A stretch of DNA of 64,000 nt from Serripes groenlandicus (lineage: Eukaryota; Mollusca; Bivalvia; Cardiida; Cardiidae): the NCBI GenBank assembly GCA_031761405.1, contig JASEVX010000017.1, positions 11,667,200 through 11,731,199 of the forward strand, given 5' to 3'. The position numbers and the translations under genes were made by a program. How positions within the stretch are numbered: the stretch's first letter is position 1; each line of letters opens with the position of its first letter. The notes under the pieces were generated by a model, which saw only the letters and a program-made list of their open reading frames with translations, ran no database searches and had not been told where the DNA came from. This document shows, in pieces, positions 34,901 through 49,900 of the stretch.

Positions 34901-37900
34901 TATAACTAAAAGTGGAAAACATTGTGGCAAAAGGAGAAATTGCTCATCTTGAGCAATTTCTTCTTTTGTCACAATGTTTACAAAAAGCTGTCTGCTGCAG
35001 AGGCGTCAGAAAGTGTCTATATGAGGGAAAGGGTTAAAAGCCTTTCCAACGTCAGACACCTCTGCGGCAGAAAGTTTCTGTCACAGTGTCCTTATAATAA
35101 TTCTACATATATTAACCAATTCCCACATACATCCAATCTGCAGCAGACGACTTTCAAAACATCTAAAACAAATTGAAGGAATTTGGAAGAAGAGTGATGA
35201 TTGAGTGGATGCTTCCTATGATTTAGTTTCATCCCAATCAGCCAGGTGTTTAGGGAGAAGTCTGAAGCAAAAAGTTTACAGATGGACGGACGGACGTACA
35301 CATGACGGACAATTCGCAATGACATAAGCTCGACCGTTTTTCAGCCAGTCTGGAGCAAATAAGCAGGCTAGAATTGTGTAGCTTGTATTGTTACAATCTC
35401 CTGATCATAAGGTATATCGAAACTAGCAATTTTGAAGTGAATCTGCCAAACATAAACAATGTTATTATTACAAATTTAAACTCATTTTTAAATTAGCATG
35501 ACAGACAAATGATTAACCCTTTCCCTCATACGACAAATCTGCAGCAGACGACTTTGAACATATTTTGTCAAAATATAGAAAATCTCTATAATTGAATGGA
35601 TAACCTATGACTAAAAGAGGAAAACATTGTGGCAAAAGGAGAAATAGCTTGTTTTGAGCAATTTCTTCTTTTGTCACTATGTTTTCAAAAAGCTGTCTGC
35701 TGCAGAGGCATCAGAAAGCATCTATTTGAGTGACCACTCGCTAAGAGTCCCCTTTCCTAACAGGCAGGCAACATAACACAAGAGCACCGTGCAGCGAACG
35801 CCAATGCTTATCTGTCGAAAAAGGGGCATTACTGAATAATCATTTGAGCCAGAGTTATGTGACTTGGTCAAGACATGCAGAATGTTGAACAGTTTTTGAG
35901 TTATGAGGTAAGGTTAAAGTGTTGTGCAAATGCAGACACATACAACGACGCCAAGGCTATTACAATAGCCTTAAGTTTTAAGTTTTATCTTTGAAACAAG
36001 AGGCCCATGAGGGCCTATGCTCTACTGGCATTGATCTGGCTCGTTTCAAAAGGAACCTGAATATGTCATCAATATTCAAATACCATCTAAGTTTGGTGAA
36101 GATTAGATAGTAAATGGAAGCTCTATTGTGTTCACAAGCTGTATTATAGCAATTTTGACAATTTCAAGGGCCATAACCAACCATGCATGGATAGATCTGG
36201 CCGTTTTTTAGAAATGAACCAAACTCTCATGAATATCTAACTACTGTATAAGTTTGATCGAGATACAATCAAAAATAAGGACTGTATCATGTTAACAAGC
36301 CCTATTATAGCAATTTTGACAATTTCAAGGGCCATAATTCAGTCATGCATGGGGCGGATCTGGTTTTTGATTGTTTTCGATAGGAATCAAGCTCTCATGG
36401 ATATCTAACTACTGTATAAGTTTGGTTGAGATACAATAAAAAAATAAAGACTGTATCGTGTTAACATTATTAGCTCTATTATAGCAATTTTGACCATTTC
36501 AAGGGCCATAATCCAGTCATGCATGGGCAGATCTGGCTGGTTTTCAAAAGGAACCGAGCTCTCATGGATATCTAACTACTGTATAAGTTTGGTTGAGATA
36601 CAATCAAAAGTGAAGACTGTATCGTGTTAACAAGAAATTGTTTACGGACGGACGGACCAACGGACGGATGCACGATGGACGAATAGAGCTAAAAACAAAC
36701 AAGCTGAAAATGGCAATTATAAGTGGCCTCTATTTTTTGTAGATATAGGTGGATTCAAATTATAACAAAACAACTGGCATGCCTGTGTCAGGACTATAAC
36801 CCTTTCCCACATACAACAAATCTGCAACAGCACATGGGCAAATATGGAAAATCTCCCGATTAATGAAAATATTTTGGCAAATTTGGAGAAATTGTTCATT
36901 ATGGGCAATGTCTCCTTTTGTCAGAATGTTTTTAAAAGTCATCTGCTGTGGATGCTGAAGGGTGTCTGCAGGTGGAAAAGGATTAACTTACTATGACAAG
37001 TGGTAATTTAAGAAAATAGCTGAACGACTGGCGAAAGTGAAGAATTTAAACGACATTCATTCAAACTTTAAATGCATAGCTCAGAACTATTTAATCATCC
37101 CTTGTAACTTTGGTGTCAAACAGCTATATACAATCAAATCTTTTAATGCATAAATGTAACTTGTAACTTGACAACATTAGAGCATCGGATAACGTTATAT
37201 AGATAACATCACACTTAGCCCTGTTTACAGCATGGGTAATGATACGAGTTTGTTTACATTAGCCATGCACAGTTAACTATTTGGCGAGCAGCAGGATGGG
37301 ATTATCCCTTTGTCACATATTAACATGAAAGGCAAAACAGCCCCACCCCCTAGCCAATATATTTATTAACCCTTTCCCACATACAACAAATCCGCAGCAG
37401 ACATATTTGAAAACATCTTGGCAAAACTGTAAATAATCTCAATTAACCCTTTCCCTCATATAGACGCTTTCTGACGCCTCTGCAGCAAACAGCTTTTTGA
37501 AAACATAGTGACAAAAGAAGAAATTGCTCAAAACGAGCAATTTCTCCTTTTGCCACAATGTTTTCCACTTTTAGTCATAGGTTATCCATTCAATTATAGA
37601 GATTTTCTATTTTTTGACAAAATATGTTCAAGATCGTCTGCTGCAGAATTGTTGTATGAGGGAAAGGGTTAATGAGAGTTTATTGATTCAATAAAGTTGA
37701 AAACATGATTAAAAGTGGCAAAAGGTGAAATTGCTCATTATGAGCAAGTTCACCTTTCGTCACAATGATTTCATAAATCATCTGCTGCAGAGGCGTCAGA
37801 AAGTGTCTTCAGGTGGGAAAGGGGTTAATGGAACCTGATAAGATAACTAATTGGAAATCAGCAAGACACTTTCTGAGGTGAGTTCAAAATATTCTATAAA

Positions 37901-40900
37901 AGTTAGCAGAACTAGAACTATCACTGAAGATGATAAATACCCCCTAAACAACACCTATTTTCAGTTTCTTTATTTTGACTCGCATTTATGTTCTTTTGTT
38001 TTATTTACGAAGACAAAACAGTCCCTAATAGCTAGACTGGTATACTTTATTTTACACTATACTACATGTACTCAAAAGGCGATAACTACAAACCTTTACT
38101 TCGCAGTCTAATTTGTTTACATACGCGCACCTGCTTGAAACATAACTCGCGAATACCAACTGCGTAGATCAATCTCCTTTGCAGAGAGCCGTCTCTTTAC
38201 ATTCACTTACAAATAATAAATCGTAGGTTAATTTAAAATGTTTATTTGGTTCGAAACAAATGAAGAAAAGAACAAACCGAGATAAAACTAGTTTTAATAG
38301 AAAAATTACTTTGAACGAACACTCTCTGCCTATAAAGAGAGTTTCAAGAACGACACTTCTGCGAATAAGAAAGAATCGGGTCTTTCGTACAAAATTAGTT
38401 CATCCTTGACAATTTTAAAAGTGTCATTTAATTCCCTAAAGGCATATTGCTTCCGATCTGCATATTGTTATGCATCATTGACACAAGGGCGCTCATCATA
38501 ATATAATTTTAAAACATGAGTAGTAAATTAACATGTTGTAGGGCTCCAGTTTATGTTCGAAATTAAGTTTAAATTATACAACAATTTCAATGAGATTTAA
38601 CTGTTTAGTTGATATTATATTTCGAAGGTGGTCTAATTTATAAATATTCGACTACATTTCAACATTTGTTAAAGTATGATATAATTAGGATGCCAAGCTA
38701 ATATCATTTTGAGAAAAAGAGAAAACTCATGTCTTCAGCGATTTAACCCTTAACTCATTGTTTTAAAAGTAGATTGCTGCAAAGGTGTCCACTGTTGACT
38801 TTAATAGAGGAAAGGTAAAATGACGTGCTTATCATTGCATGCAAATCCTAAATTGTCTGTTTTGTGGTTTTATTGAATTTATTGGAATTCACAAATCTTA
38901 TAAGTATTCCTTAATGAAAGCACTGTATACATACTAAGACTAATGATTGGCAAGATTTCTCATTTCCATTACTGTTAATGATCAATAATTAGTTGGTTGT
39001 GTGTATGGTCAACCTACTTTGGAATGGAGATTGATCATAAACAATGAAAGGCTTTAATTATCATTCACTTCGTTGACAAAACAATGCAAGTTATGATACA
39101 TTTTCACTTGACCCCACCCCTGATGTTCCAATATGCTCCTCAGTTGATAACTGTTCATTCAACTACTATAATGTTAGTGTTATGCATAACTGCACTATGG
39201 ATATCCGGCGACATTGATGCGTTGCATCAACTTTCTCTTGTACCTTCATTTATAGAGATTTTTTCAGTAATTATACCTTCATTTATAAAGATTTTCCACA
39301 TTTTGGTCTAGTCACTATTTCAAAATCATCTACAGCAGATTTGTTGTATGTGGAAAAGGGTTAATGTGGCAAAATGACAAGACTTTTGAAAAAATTATAC
39401 TGGAGGCTAAGTATAGTTGTCATTTAAATATATATTGCAATCTTTTCCTCTGATTTATTAAATTTAAAATATTCCAAAGGAACGTACATACATTCATGAA
39501 AATATTGATTAAAATTGGCTCGGCAAGCTAAAAAGTCTAGAAACTTTTTTAAAGTATTGAGTGTATTCTGCATTTATTTGTGTGTTAATTTGCAAAAAAA
39601 TATATAATCCAAGCAGAATATCTTTCATAAAGTTTGATAACATAATTGATTAACCAATCCTTTTTCTTAACTCTTTCCCAAATACAAACACTTTCTGACG
39701 CCTTTGCAGCAAAAGACTTTTGAAAACATTGTGGCCGAAGGTGAAATTGCTCATGATGAGCAATTTCTCCTTTGGCCACATTGTTTTCAACTTTTTTTTT
39801 ACAATTAAACTATCTTATATGGAGATTTTTCAGGTTTTTATCACCATGTTTTCAGAGTTGTCTGCTGCATATTTGCTGTATGTGGGAAAGGGTTAATCTA
39901 CAACATTATACAGCAAAAAATGTTGATTCTTATACAGTTTTAAGTTTTGAATACCGCAAGTTAACTGTGGGAAAATAAAGACTTCTCCTTTCCCACAAAA
40001 AGCAAATCTGCAGCAGACGACTTTGAAAATGTCTACTCAAAAATATGGAAAATCTCTTTAATTGTAGGTACAAGAGAAAGTTGATACAAGGCATCAATGT
40101 CGCCGGAAAAGACTGCATTGATTTATTTTTTAACACACATGTATTCTTGACTTTCATTAGTCTAAACATACACATAATGTTTTCATAAGGACTAATTCCA
40201 GGATTTTTGAAATTCCACATAGATCTACAAATTTCAGGATTTCTTTTGGTCAGGATTTTGGATGTTTTGTATTTGTCAAAAAAAACCAACAAATTAATAC
40301 ATTTTGGGATTTAAATCTACATGCAATAAAAAGCTATCAAACCCTTTCCATGTCTGAAGCAACAATGAAAACCTTTAAACGCTTAAAACATTGAGAAAAC
40401 GGTTAAATTGCTGAAGACATGAACTTCCTCCTTTTTAATACTAATTATTTCACAAGTAGACCACACTTGTAACAATATATCAGCTAAATTGTTTATCTAA
40501 ATCGTTGATGCATACAATATATGTGGCAAGTATGAAATTAATTGGGTGCGAAAGAGCAGATTTTCTTTATTTCTAAATCTATTGTTTATTAGAGTTTGTT
40601 CTTCTCTTAATTTGTTTCAACATTTAATATCACATATATTTAATCATTTAAGTGTGTAATATTAGCTATCTATCTGTAATAAGGTGTTTGAGCATTCTTT
40701 CGAAATGTTTACCGTCGTGTCAGGCTTCATCGAGTCGTAGTGTCAGACATCGAAGAAAGTGAATAAAAAATCAGGCAAAGCTTTAGTGCATGTTTTATTC
40801 CACTGCATTCGAGAGAAAAAAGCATTTCTATATTATCTTTCTTTCTCCTACATTCGACCCATGCACTCGTTTCGTGACGTAAGTCACGTTTAAGAAAAAT

Positions 40901-43900
40901 CAATTTGTCGTGCGATATTTTTTGTATGCATAACCAAGTCACTTTTCTAAGTTTACATTTTACTTCCGGTTACTTCGCTTTGTTTACATTTTGGCAATAT
41001 GAAACTAGGTCACGAACTGAGAAAAGGGCGTTTCGACGTTCACGACCGATAAACAGGCTTATATTTGAGACATATTTTCACAAATTATTTCTTATTTTTG
41101 TTTCTGTTACCAGTTTATGTTGATACTTATCTATTAAAAGGAGAATTCGACGTGATTTTTCATATCGATATCGCAAGCAGGTGCGCGTATGTAAACAAAT
41201 TATAGACTGTGCGACGTAAAGGTTTGTAGTTATCGGCTTTTAATTACATAGTTTATGAAAATAAAGTATCGCAGTCTAGCTAATAGGGACTGTTTTGTCT
41301 TCGAAAATAAAACACAAAAACGTAAATGCCAGTCAAAATAAAGAAACTGCACATACTTAAAACATAGGAATATTTATTTCATTTTAGATGTGTCATAACT
41401 TAGTGTTTTTAAACAAACGCAATTGTAATATGTTCAAGACATTTAAAAAAAAAAAAATCTAATAATAACCCCCCCTACCATGTGATTTCCGAAAACCTAT
41501 TAAAAATAGAAGTCACAGGCTTCTGCCCGGCGACTAATAATTACTGAAAAAAGTTGAAAACATTGTGGCAAAAGGCGAAATTGCTTGTTTGGCGCAATTT
41601 CTACTTCTGTCACGATATTTTCAAAAGTGGTCTGCTGCAGCTGGGTCAAAATGCGTCTATAGGTGGGAAAGGGTTAATTAAGAGATCAAGTACTCCCTTT
41701 TACACCATGCAGATCTCAATTTCACATAATGTTTCTTGGCTATTTCTTTTATTTTTGATTATTTTCATAATGTTCTCTTAACATGAGTATTTCCAATATT
41801 TTAGAGTGGTATACGTAGTTATACAAGAAAAAGAAGGATTTTTAAATTTATTATTGATAATGTTGTCTGTGAAGGGTTCTGAAAACCAATAATGTGAATT
41901 ATTTATCTTCCTATCTTCCTTGTTAAAAAAATCAAAGGAATGAAACTTATACACATTAAAGAGATGTGTTTATTCTTGCAGTGAGAATGATTTAGCAGTT
42001 TCCCACATGTATACATCTTATGACACTAATTCTACTGCAGGAGGCATCTTTTGAAAACATTATGGCAAAGGGCGAAATTGCTCCATTTGTCACAATGCTT
42101 TCTACTCTTGTCAATAATTTTATCTTAATTTATAGAAATTTTCCATATTTTTTGGTAAGATATAATTATAATATCGATGTTTACTGCTTCATATTTCTTG
42201 TATGTGGGAAAGGGTTCACTTATCGATATTTCAAACTTATTATGCAGCTTGTTTGGCTATTGCATAATGAACAGTAACTGTTTCTCATGTTGTCACTATG
42301 TTTTCAACTCTATCTAAACAAAACACAACACTTTCCTACATACAACAAATCTGCAGCAGACAACTTTGAAAACATAGTGACAAAAACCTGAAAAATCTCC
42401 ATAAAAGAAAGCTTAAATGTTAAATAAGATTGAGAACATTGTGGCCAAAGGAGAAATTGCTCATTTTCAAAAGTCGTCTGCTGCAATTGCGTCAAAATGC
42501 GTCTGCAGGTGGGAAAGGGATATCAGATAGTTTCCATTAATTCGGCACTGTTTTTGAATAAGTTCTTCCAAAATTGAGGTTTTTATTTTGCTTCATATTA
42601 AAACAGTAAATTATAAGTTTATGATCATGCATTATATGGCAAATGTTGAAGCTAAGACTTTAACCGAAACAAATCTTATAGTCACATTTCAGTATGTTGT
42701 CTGCTACAAATAGGTAACGGCATGTGGAAAAGGGTAAACGTTACGCTAAGCTGGATACTTAAGGCCAACTTGTCAACATTTACTTAATTAACCCTTTTCC
42801 ACATACAACAAATATGCAGCAGACGACTTTGAAAACATATACCCGCAAAAATATGGAAAAATTCTTTAAATGAAACTATAATTATAAAATAGAGCTGAAA
42901 GTATTCTGGCAATTTCTCTATTTGCCACAATGTTTTCAAAAGTCTTCTGCTGCAGAGGAGTCAAAAAGCGTCTATATGTGGGAAAGGGTTAACCTTTTCC
43001 CACTGGCAGTCAAACTTTAACGCAAAAGCAGCAAACGACTTTTGAAAACATTGTGGCCAAAGTTGAAGCTGCTCATGATGAGCAATTTAACCTTTGGCCA
43101 CAATGTTTTCAACTTTATTTAACAATATTGAGATTTTTCAGGTTTTTGTCACTATATTTTCAAAGTCGTCTGCTGCAGATTTTCTGTATATATGTGTGAA
43201 TGGGTTACAAATAATCCCCTTGTTGGTATAGGTGCTCAAGCATCTGCCTCGGGTGCAGGAGGTGGCAGGTTCCATCTACAGCTGGTTCAGGCCTTCAGGA
43301 TTATTGTGTTTACCCCAAACATAGGATTTGATGTACCCTTTCCCACATACAACAAATCTGCAGCAGACGACTCAGGGGTGGCAAAATCCATTGTCCGTAT
43401 TGCCCAGCTTGTGCGGACAAGTGAAATTGTGTAGGGATTTACTATATAACTATCATACGGACAAGTGCAAAATAGCATTTTGAAAAAACGGACAAGTAAA
43501 TCAAAATCATATTTCGCCACCCCTGCGACTTTGAAAACCTCTCAACAATAAAATAGAAAATCTCCCTAAATGAAGACATATTTATTGAAAACATGGTGTC
43601 AAAAGGAGAAATTGCTTGTTTTGAGCAATTTCTTCTTTTGTCACAATGTTTTCAAAAAGTTGTCTGCTGCAGATGCATCAAAATGCGTCTACAGGTGGGA
43701 AAGGGTTAAGCATAACAAGTGACTCAGTTAATTGTCAGGATAAATGGACCAGTGGCACTCAGGTAATTAACTTACCCAGGAATTGCTGTGATATAACTGA
43801 ACAATTGTTGAAAGCTGAAAAAAACACCATGCAAACAAAAAGTCTACGGATAAAATATCAGATTATGCACAATCGCGTATTTAACAGCCATCCATGGTTT

Positions 43901-46900
43901 CACAATTTTTGAAAGTGTAAACTGCCATGGAAAAGATCAAAGGGTTTGAGCTTTTGAATATTGATATCATACAAAACATTAGGGCGTTGGTCACCATTTT
44001 AACCATTACCACAAACAGAAAATCTGTAGCAAACAACTTTGTAATCACCTGGGAAAAATATGTGCAAATTGTCTTTACATGAAAGTATGATTTTTGGATA
44101 GTAAAACACATTGTTAACCCTTTCCGACATACAACAAATCTGCAGCTGACGATTTTGAAAACATGCCTGTTCATTCCGAAACTCCCTGTAAATGAAAGTA
44201 CAATAATTGAATTGAATTGAAAACATGGTAACAAAAAAGAAATTGCTTGTTTTGTCTCCAATATTTTGAAAAAGTTGCCTGCTGCAGAGGCCCCAGAAAG
44301 CATCTATAGGTTGGAAAGGGTTAAGAGGCGAAATTGCTGAATATAAGCAATTTGTTCTTTTATCACGATGTTTTCAAAATTTGTCGGCTAGATGCATCAA
44401 AATGGATATTGGTAAGGGTTAAAGGTCATTGCCTGGTAAAATATATTTCAATATTATATTTTTAACACATTTACTAAAATATAATCCATCAATCACTTTC
44501 ACTGACACACCCTAGATATCAGCAAGTGATCTTACATCTTTTTCATTAATGATTTGTGCATACAATCAATGATTGACATCTTCAAAGCGAAAGCTTTTCC
44601 TATATTCCTTTCCCTCATACGACAATTCTGCAGCAGACAACTTTGAACATATTTTGTCAAAAAATAGAAAATCTCTATAACTGAATGGATAGCCTATAGA
44701 TGACTAAAAGTGGAAAACATTGTGGCAAAAGGAGAAATTGCTCGTTTTGAGCAATTTCTTCTTTTGTCACTATGTTTTTAAAAAGCTGTCTACTGCAGAG
44801 GCGTGAGAATGCGTCTATATGAGGGAAAGGGATATGGTTGTAAGAAACAGAAAGTGTTTTTTCTTCTATTCTCAAAACTTGTTTTAACCCTTTCCAACCT
44901 GTAGATGCATTTTGACGCATCTGCAGCAGACAACTTTTGAAGACAAAGTGACAAAAAAAGAAATTGCTCAGAATGAGCAATTTCTCCTTTTGCCACTACA
45001 ATGTTTTCAGCTTTTTTCAGTAATTATATATATATATACCTACAATTATAGAGATTTTCAATATTTGTTAGTAGGCAATTTCGAAGTCGTCTGCTGCAGA
45101 TTTGTTGTATGTGGGAAAGTGTTAAAACTTTTAATTGCATCAAATTTACATAATCGATCAAACAGATTACACATTTATGGCATTCTGGAGTGTTTTATTT
45201 TGGATTGTCAGATAACAGACAGAATGTAGTTGTCATCTGCAATATTATTTGTTAATTTTTCATTTTTTCGAATGCAGATGCATATGTAGCAGAAAACATG
45301 GTAACAAAAGGAGAATTAATGATGAGCAATTTCTCCATACTTTTGTCAAGATGATTTCAATGTTGTCTGCAGCAGATTTGTTGAAGGTGGGAAAGAAGTG
45401 ATTTACAAGCAATATAAATAGGCAGGCAGTACAGTCATCTCTGATCCCCGGGTAAAAAGCAGTACAATTAAGGCTATGAGATGTGCCTTGCCAAAGAGCA
45501 ATCTACCATGACCGGCCTAAGCCCCATGATCTCACCAAGGATGACCAGTCCCCTATTCAGTGAGCCACAGCTTATTTAAAGCAACAGTGATAACCTATTC
45601 CCACATACAACTAATCTGCAACAGACGACTTTGAAAACATCTAGACGGTAAAACTTTGAACAATCTCAAAAAATAAGTTTAAATATTTGATAGTAGTTGA
45701 AAACATCGTGGCAAAAGTTGAAATTGCTCATGATTACTATTGCTCATCATAAGCAATTACTATTGCTCATCATAATCATAAGCAATTACTAGTGTTCATC
45801 ATAAGCAATTACTATTACTCATCATAAGCAATTACTATTGTTCATCATAAGCAATTACTATTGCTCATCATAAGCAATTTACTCCTTTCAAAAGTCTTCT
45901 CAAAAGTCATCTACTGCCCATCTGTCAAAATAGTACAGAGGCCCAGAAACTCACACAGACGATTTCAGACACTTATGTAAAATACAATATTTGAAAACGC
46001 CCAATATAGATTTCAACTCTTTACAAAAACAAGAGTGTTTTAAGGAACACATGTGTTGACTAACAATATATTTGTTTATTTATTATTTATTTATTGGGAT
46101 TTTACGCCGCTTTCAACATGATTTCAGTTATATCACGGCGACAGTTCACTTTCATGATCCCTGGGTAAACAAACCAGTACTAGGCTAGAAAATGTGCGTT
46201 GCCCAAGGGCAATCCATCATGACCGAGGTGCCGCGACCAATATATTTGTAGGTGAAAGCTTGTAAGACAGACTACGGAGAAGGATCTCTATGTGTCTCCC
46301 TGACAAATCAGGTGAAATAATTATAAAATTTTAAATATATTTTAGGTTTTTCCTGAGATCCTTTCAAAGCAATAATCATACTTTAATCATTAACCCTTTC
46401 CCTCATACGACAATTCTGCAGCAGACAACTTTGAACATTTTTCGTCAAAAATAGAAAATATAATTGAATGGATAACCTGTGACATAAAATTGAATACGCC
46501 GTCTGCTGCAGAGGCGTCAGAAAGCGTCTATATGAGGGAAAGGGCAAATCAGGTCAGCTGTTGGATGTTAATCATTAAAGAGGCTCTTAACCCTTCCCCA
46601 CATACAAAGCATTTGCAGCAGATGACTTTGATTACATTAGGTAAAAATATGGAAAAACTCTCTAGATGAAAGTATAAATTAGCAGCGCATTGCAGCTGCA
46701 GAGGCATCAGAAAGCGTTTATATGAGGGAAAGGGCAAATCAGGTCAGCTGTTGGATGTTAATCATTAAAGAGGCTCTTAACCCTTCCCACATACAAAGCA
46801 TTTGCAGCAGATGACTTTGATTACATGTAGGTAAAAATATGGAAAAACTCTCTAGATGAAAGTATAAATTAGCAGCGCATTGCAAAAACCAACAATAAGG

Positions 46901-49900
46901 CATAGAATACGTCTGGTGTAGAAACAGATCAGACAGCACATCTGTACACTCAGTTCTGGATCTGCAGTGTTAGTTAATAAGCAAAAGAAGTATGCAAGAA
47001 GCCTCCAGCATAAACTGTACACTTGTAAATATCACATTGTGTGGCAGCTGTGAAAAATGGACCATTAGTGATTATGTTGGTTTTTGTAAAGCACAGCTCA
47101 AATATTGAATAGTTGAAAATGTAGATGATTTCAAAAGTTGGAGTAGATGCATCAAAATATGTCTGCATGTGGGAGAGGTTTTATACAGAGGATGCTAGTT
47201 TAAATCCTATCTGGACTGATATGTGGGGAAGGGTTAACACTTTCCCACATACGACAATTCTGCAGCAGACGACTTCGAAAACATATTGGCAAAAATGTGA
47301 TATCTCCATAAATGAGAGTTAAATTATTAAATAGAGTTGAAAACAGTGTGGTAAAAGGGGAAATTGCTCATCATGAGCAATTTCTCCTTTTGTCACAATG
47401 TTTTCAAAAGACGTCTGCTGCAAATGTGTCAGAATGCATCTGCATGTTTATTGTAGGAAAGGGTTAACCCTTACCCTCATATAGACGCTTTCTGATGCCT
47501 CTGCAGCAGACGGCTTTTTGAAAACATAGTGACAAAAGAAGAAATTGCTCAAAACGAGCAATTTCTCCTTTTTCCACTATGTTTTCCACTTTTAGTCATA
47601 GGTTATCCATTCAATTATAGAGATTTTCTATTTTGTGACAAAATACGTTCAAAGACGTCTGCTGCAGAATTGTCGTATGTGGGAAAGGGTTAAGAAAAGG
47701 TATGATGACCAGCAACATAATCTTATCTTCGTTCACTTGGATACAAAGTTGTTGTACAAAGGTTGTACGTTGCTTGTGAGGACTATTGAGTTCATGCCTG
47801 GAGACCATTGTCGACTTTAACCCTTTCCCTCATACGACAATTCTGCAGCAGACGACTTTGAACATATTTTGTCAAAAATAGAAAATCTCTATAATTGAAT
47901 GGATAACCTATGATTAAACGTGGAAAACATTGGGGCAAAAGGAGAAATTCCCTCATATAGACCCTTTTTGACGCTTTTTCAGCAGACAACTTTTGAAAAC
48001 ATTGTGACAAAAGGAGAAATTTGCCAAAAAGAGCAATTTCACCAGTTGCCACAATATTTTCAATTTTTTGCAGTAATTCTACCTTCATTTATAGAGATTT
48101 TCAGAGGTTTTGCAAACATGATTTCAAAGTCATCTGCTGCAGGCTTGCTGTATGTGGGAAAGGGTTAAAGTAACTGATGATGGAAGATGCATTGCAGAGT
48201 AATTTTGTGCTCATGTGAACTTATGACAAGAGGGCCATGATGGCCCTGGATAGCTCACCTGGCAGCCATAGTTTCCGACCAATCAACTTGGCTTGAAGGA
48301 ATCTGATAGAGGGTCACCCTAGGAACATTTCTACAAAATTATTTGAAAATCGGCCTGACACTTTCGGAGAAGTTTTCACTATAGCCATATAAGGCAAAAT
48401 AGCCCCGCCCCCTGGTGGCCATGTTTTTTCACCAATCAACATGGCTTGAAGGAATCTGATAGGGGGTCATCCAAGGAACATTGCTACAAAATTATTTGAA
48501 AATCTGCCAACCAGTTTGGGAGAAGAAGAACTTTGAAAAAAAAATCATTTCGTTGCCATGGAAACCAGAATTCTGCATGGATCCAAATATTTGAAGGATA
48601 TCTGGTAAGGTCATTGAGAGGATGCTTTCTGTGAAGTTTCATCTCAATTGATCCACTGGTTACTGAGGAGAAGATTTCGACGCACGCCGGACGCCGGACA
48701 AAAGGCGATCACAATAACTCACCTTGAGCAAAGCTCAGGTGAGCTAAAAATGTATTACCCTCTCTAGTCTTCCAAGTAAAAAGATCAAGGTCAATAAAGA
48801 GATTATATAAGAATGTCAAGGACCAAAGAATCTTAACACTTTCCCACCTGCAGACACATTTTGATGCAATAGTTGCAGACGACTTTTGTAAAAATTTGGC
48901 CAAAGGTGAAATTGCTCATGATGAGCAATTTCTGCTTTGGCCACAATGTTTTCAACTTTATTAATACAATTAAGCTATCTTTTATGAAGAACTTTCATGT
49001 TTTTGTCACTATGTTTTCAAAGTCGTCTGCTGCAGATTTGTTGTTTGTGGGAAAGCATTAACCCTTTATCATTATTTAAAGTCAGTAGACAGGGACTTAC
49101 CAGACAGTTATGATAACATTGTACACTTAATCCTTTCCCACATAAAACAATTCTGCAGCAGACGACTTTAAAAACATCTAAGCAAATCTATAGAAATGAA
49201 AGTATAATACCTGCAAAGAGTTGAAACATTGTGGCCAAAGGAGAAATTGCTTGTTTTGAGCAATTTCTTCTTTTGTCACAATGTTTTCAAAAGTCGTCTG
49301 CTGCAGAGGTGATAGAAAGCATCATTCTGTAGGTGGGTAAGGGTTAAGAAATAATTCAGCTCTAACCTATTGTTAGACACTTCAAAATTCAAGAGCAACT
49401 GAATACAGAAGGAAAGCATGAGATTTAACTCTTTCCCGCATGTATATTATGCATTTTGACGCCTCTGCTGTAGATGACTTTGGAAAGCCTATCAATTATT
49501 AAATAGTACAGGAAAAGGAGAATGAATGGTTTAGGTAAAATATAAAATTACCTTTCATTTTATAAGGAGAATTTGCTACATGTTCTCCGTTAAAGCGTAC
49601 GTTTATCTTTATGTCTTCCTGAAGAAAATGGACTTTATATCGCACAATGTATAACCCATCTTTTCGGTCTATGATATTGTGCTGAATACGGGCTCGGTCA
49701 TTCAACACTTCAAAACTTATATCAAAATTTACATCTCCTATGGATTCGGTTATCCTGAAAAGAAATAGTCAGAACTATCATTATACATTGTATAAGATGA
49801 CTTCAATTGATTGATTATTGATTAATTAGTGTTTAAAGCCGTTTACAATTTTTCAGTCGTATCAGGGTAACCACTTCACCTGTTTCTAAGCTAAAATTGT

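Noticed and set aside
43881..44303. 140 codon minus-strand ORF
   Set aside because: Runs across two nested MITEs and intron sequence; no family resemblance.
45725..45872. Possible CRISPR-like array
   Set aside because: Direct tandem units without spacers, inside a eukaryotic MITE.
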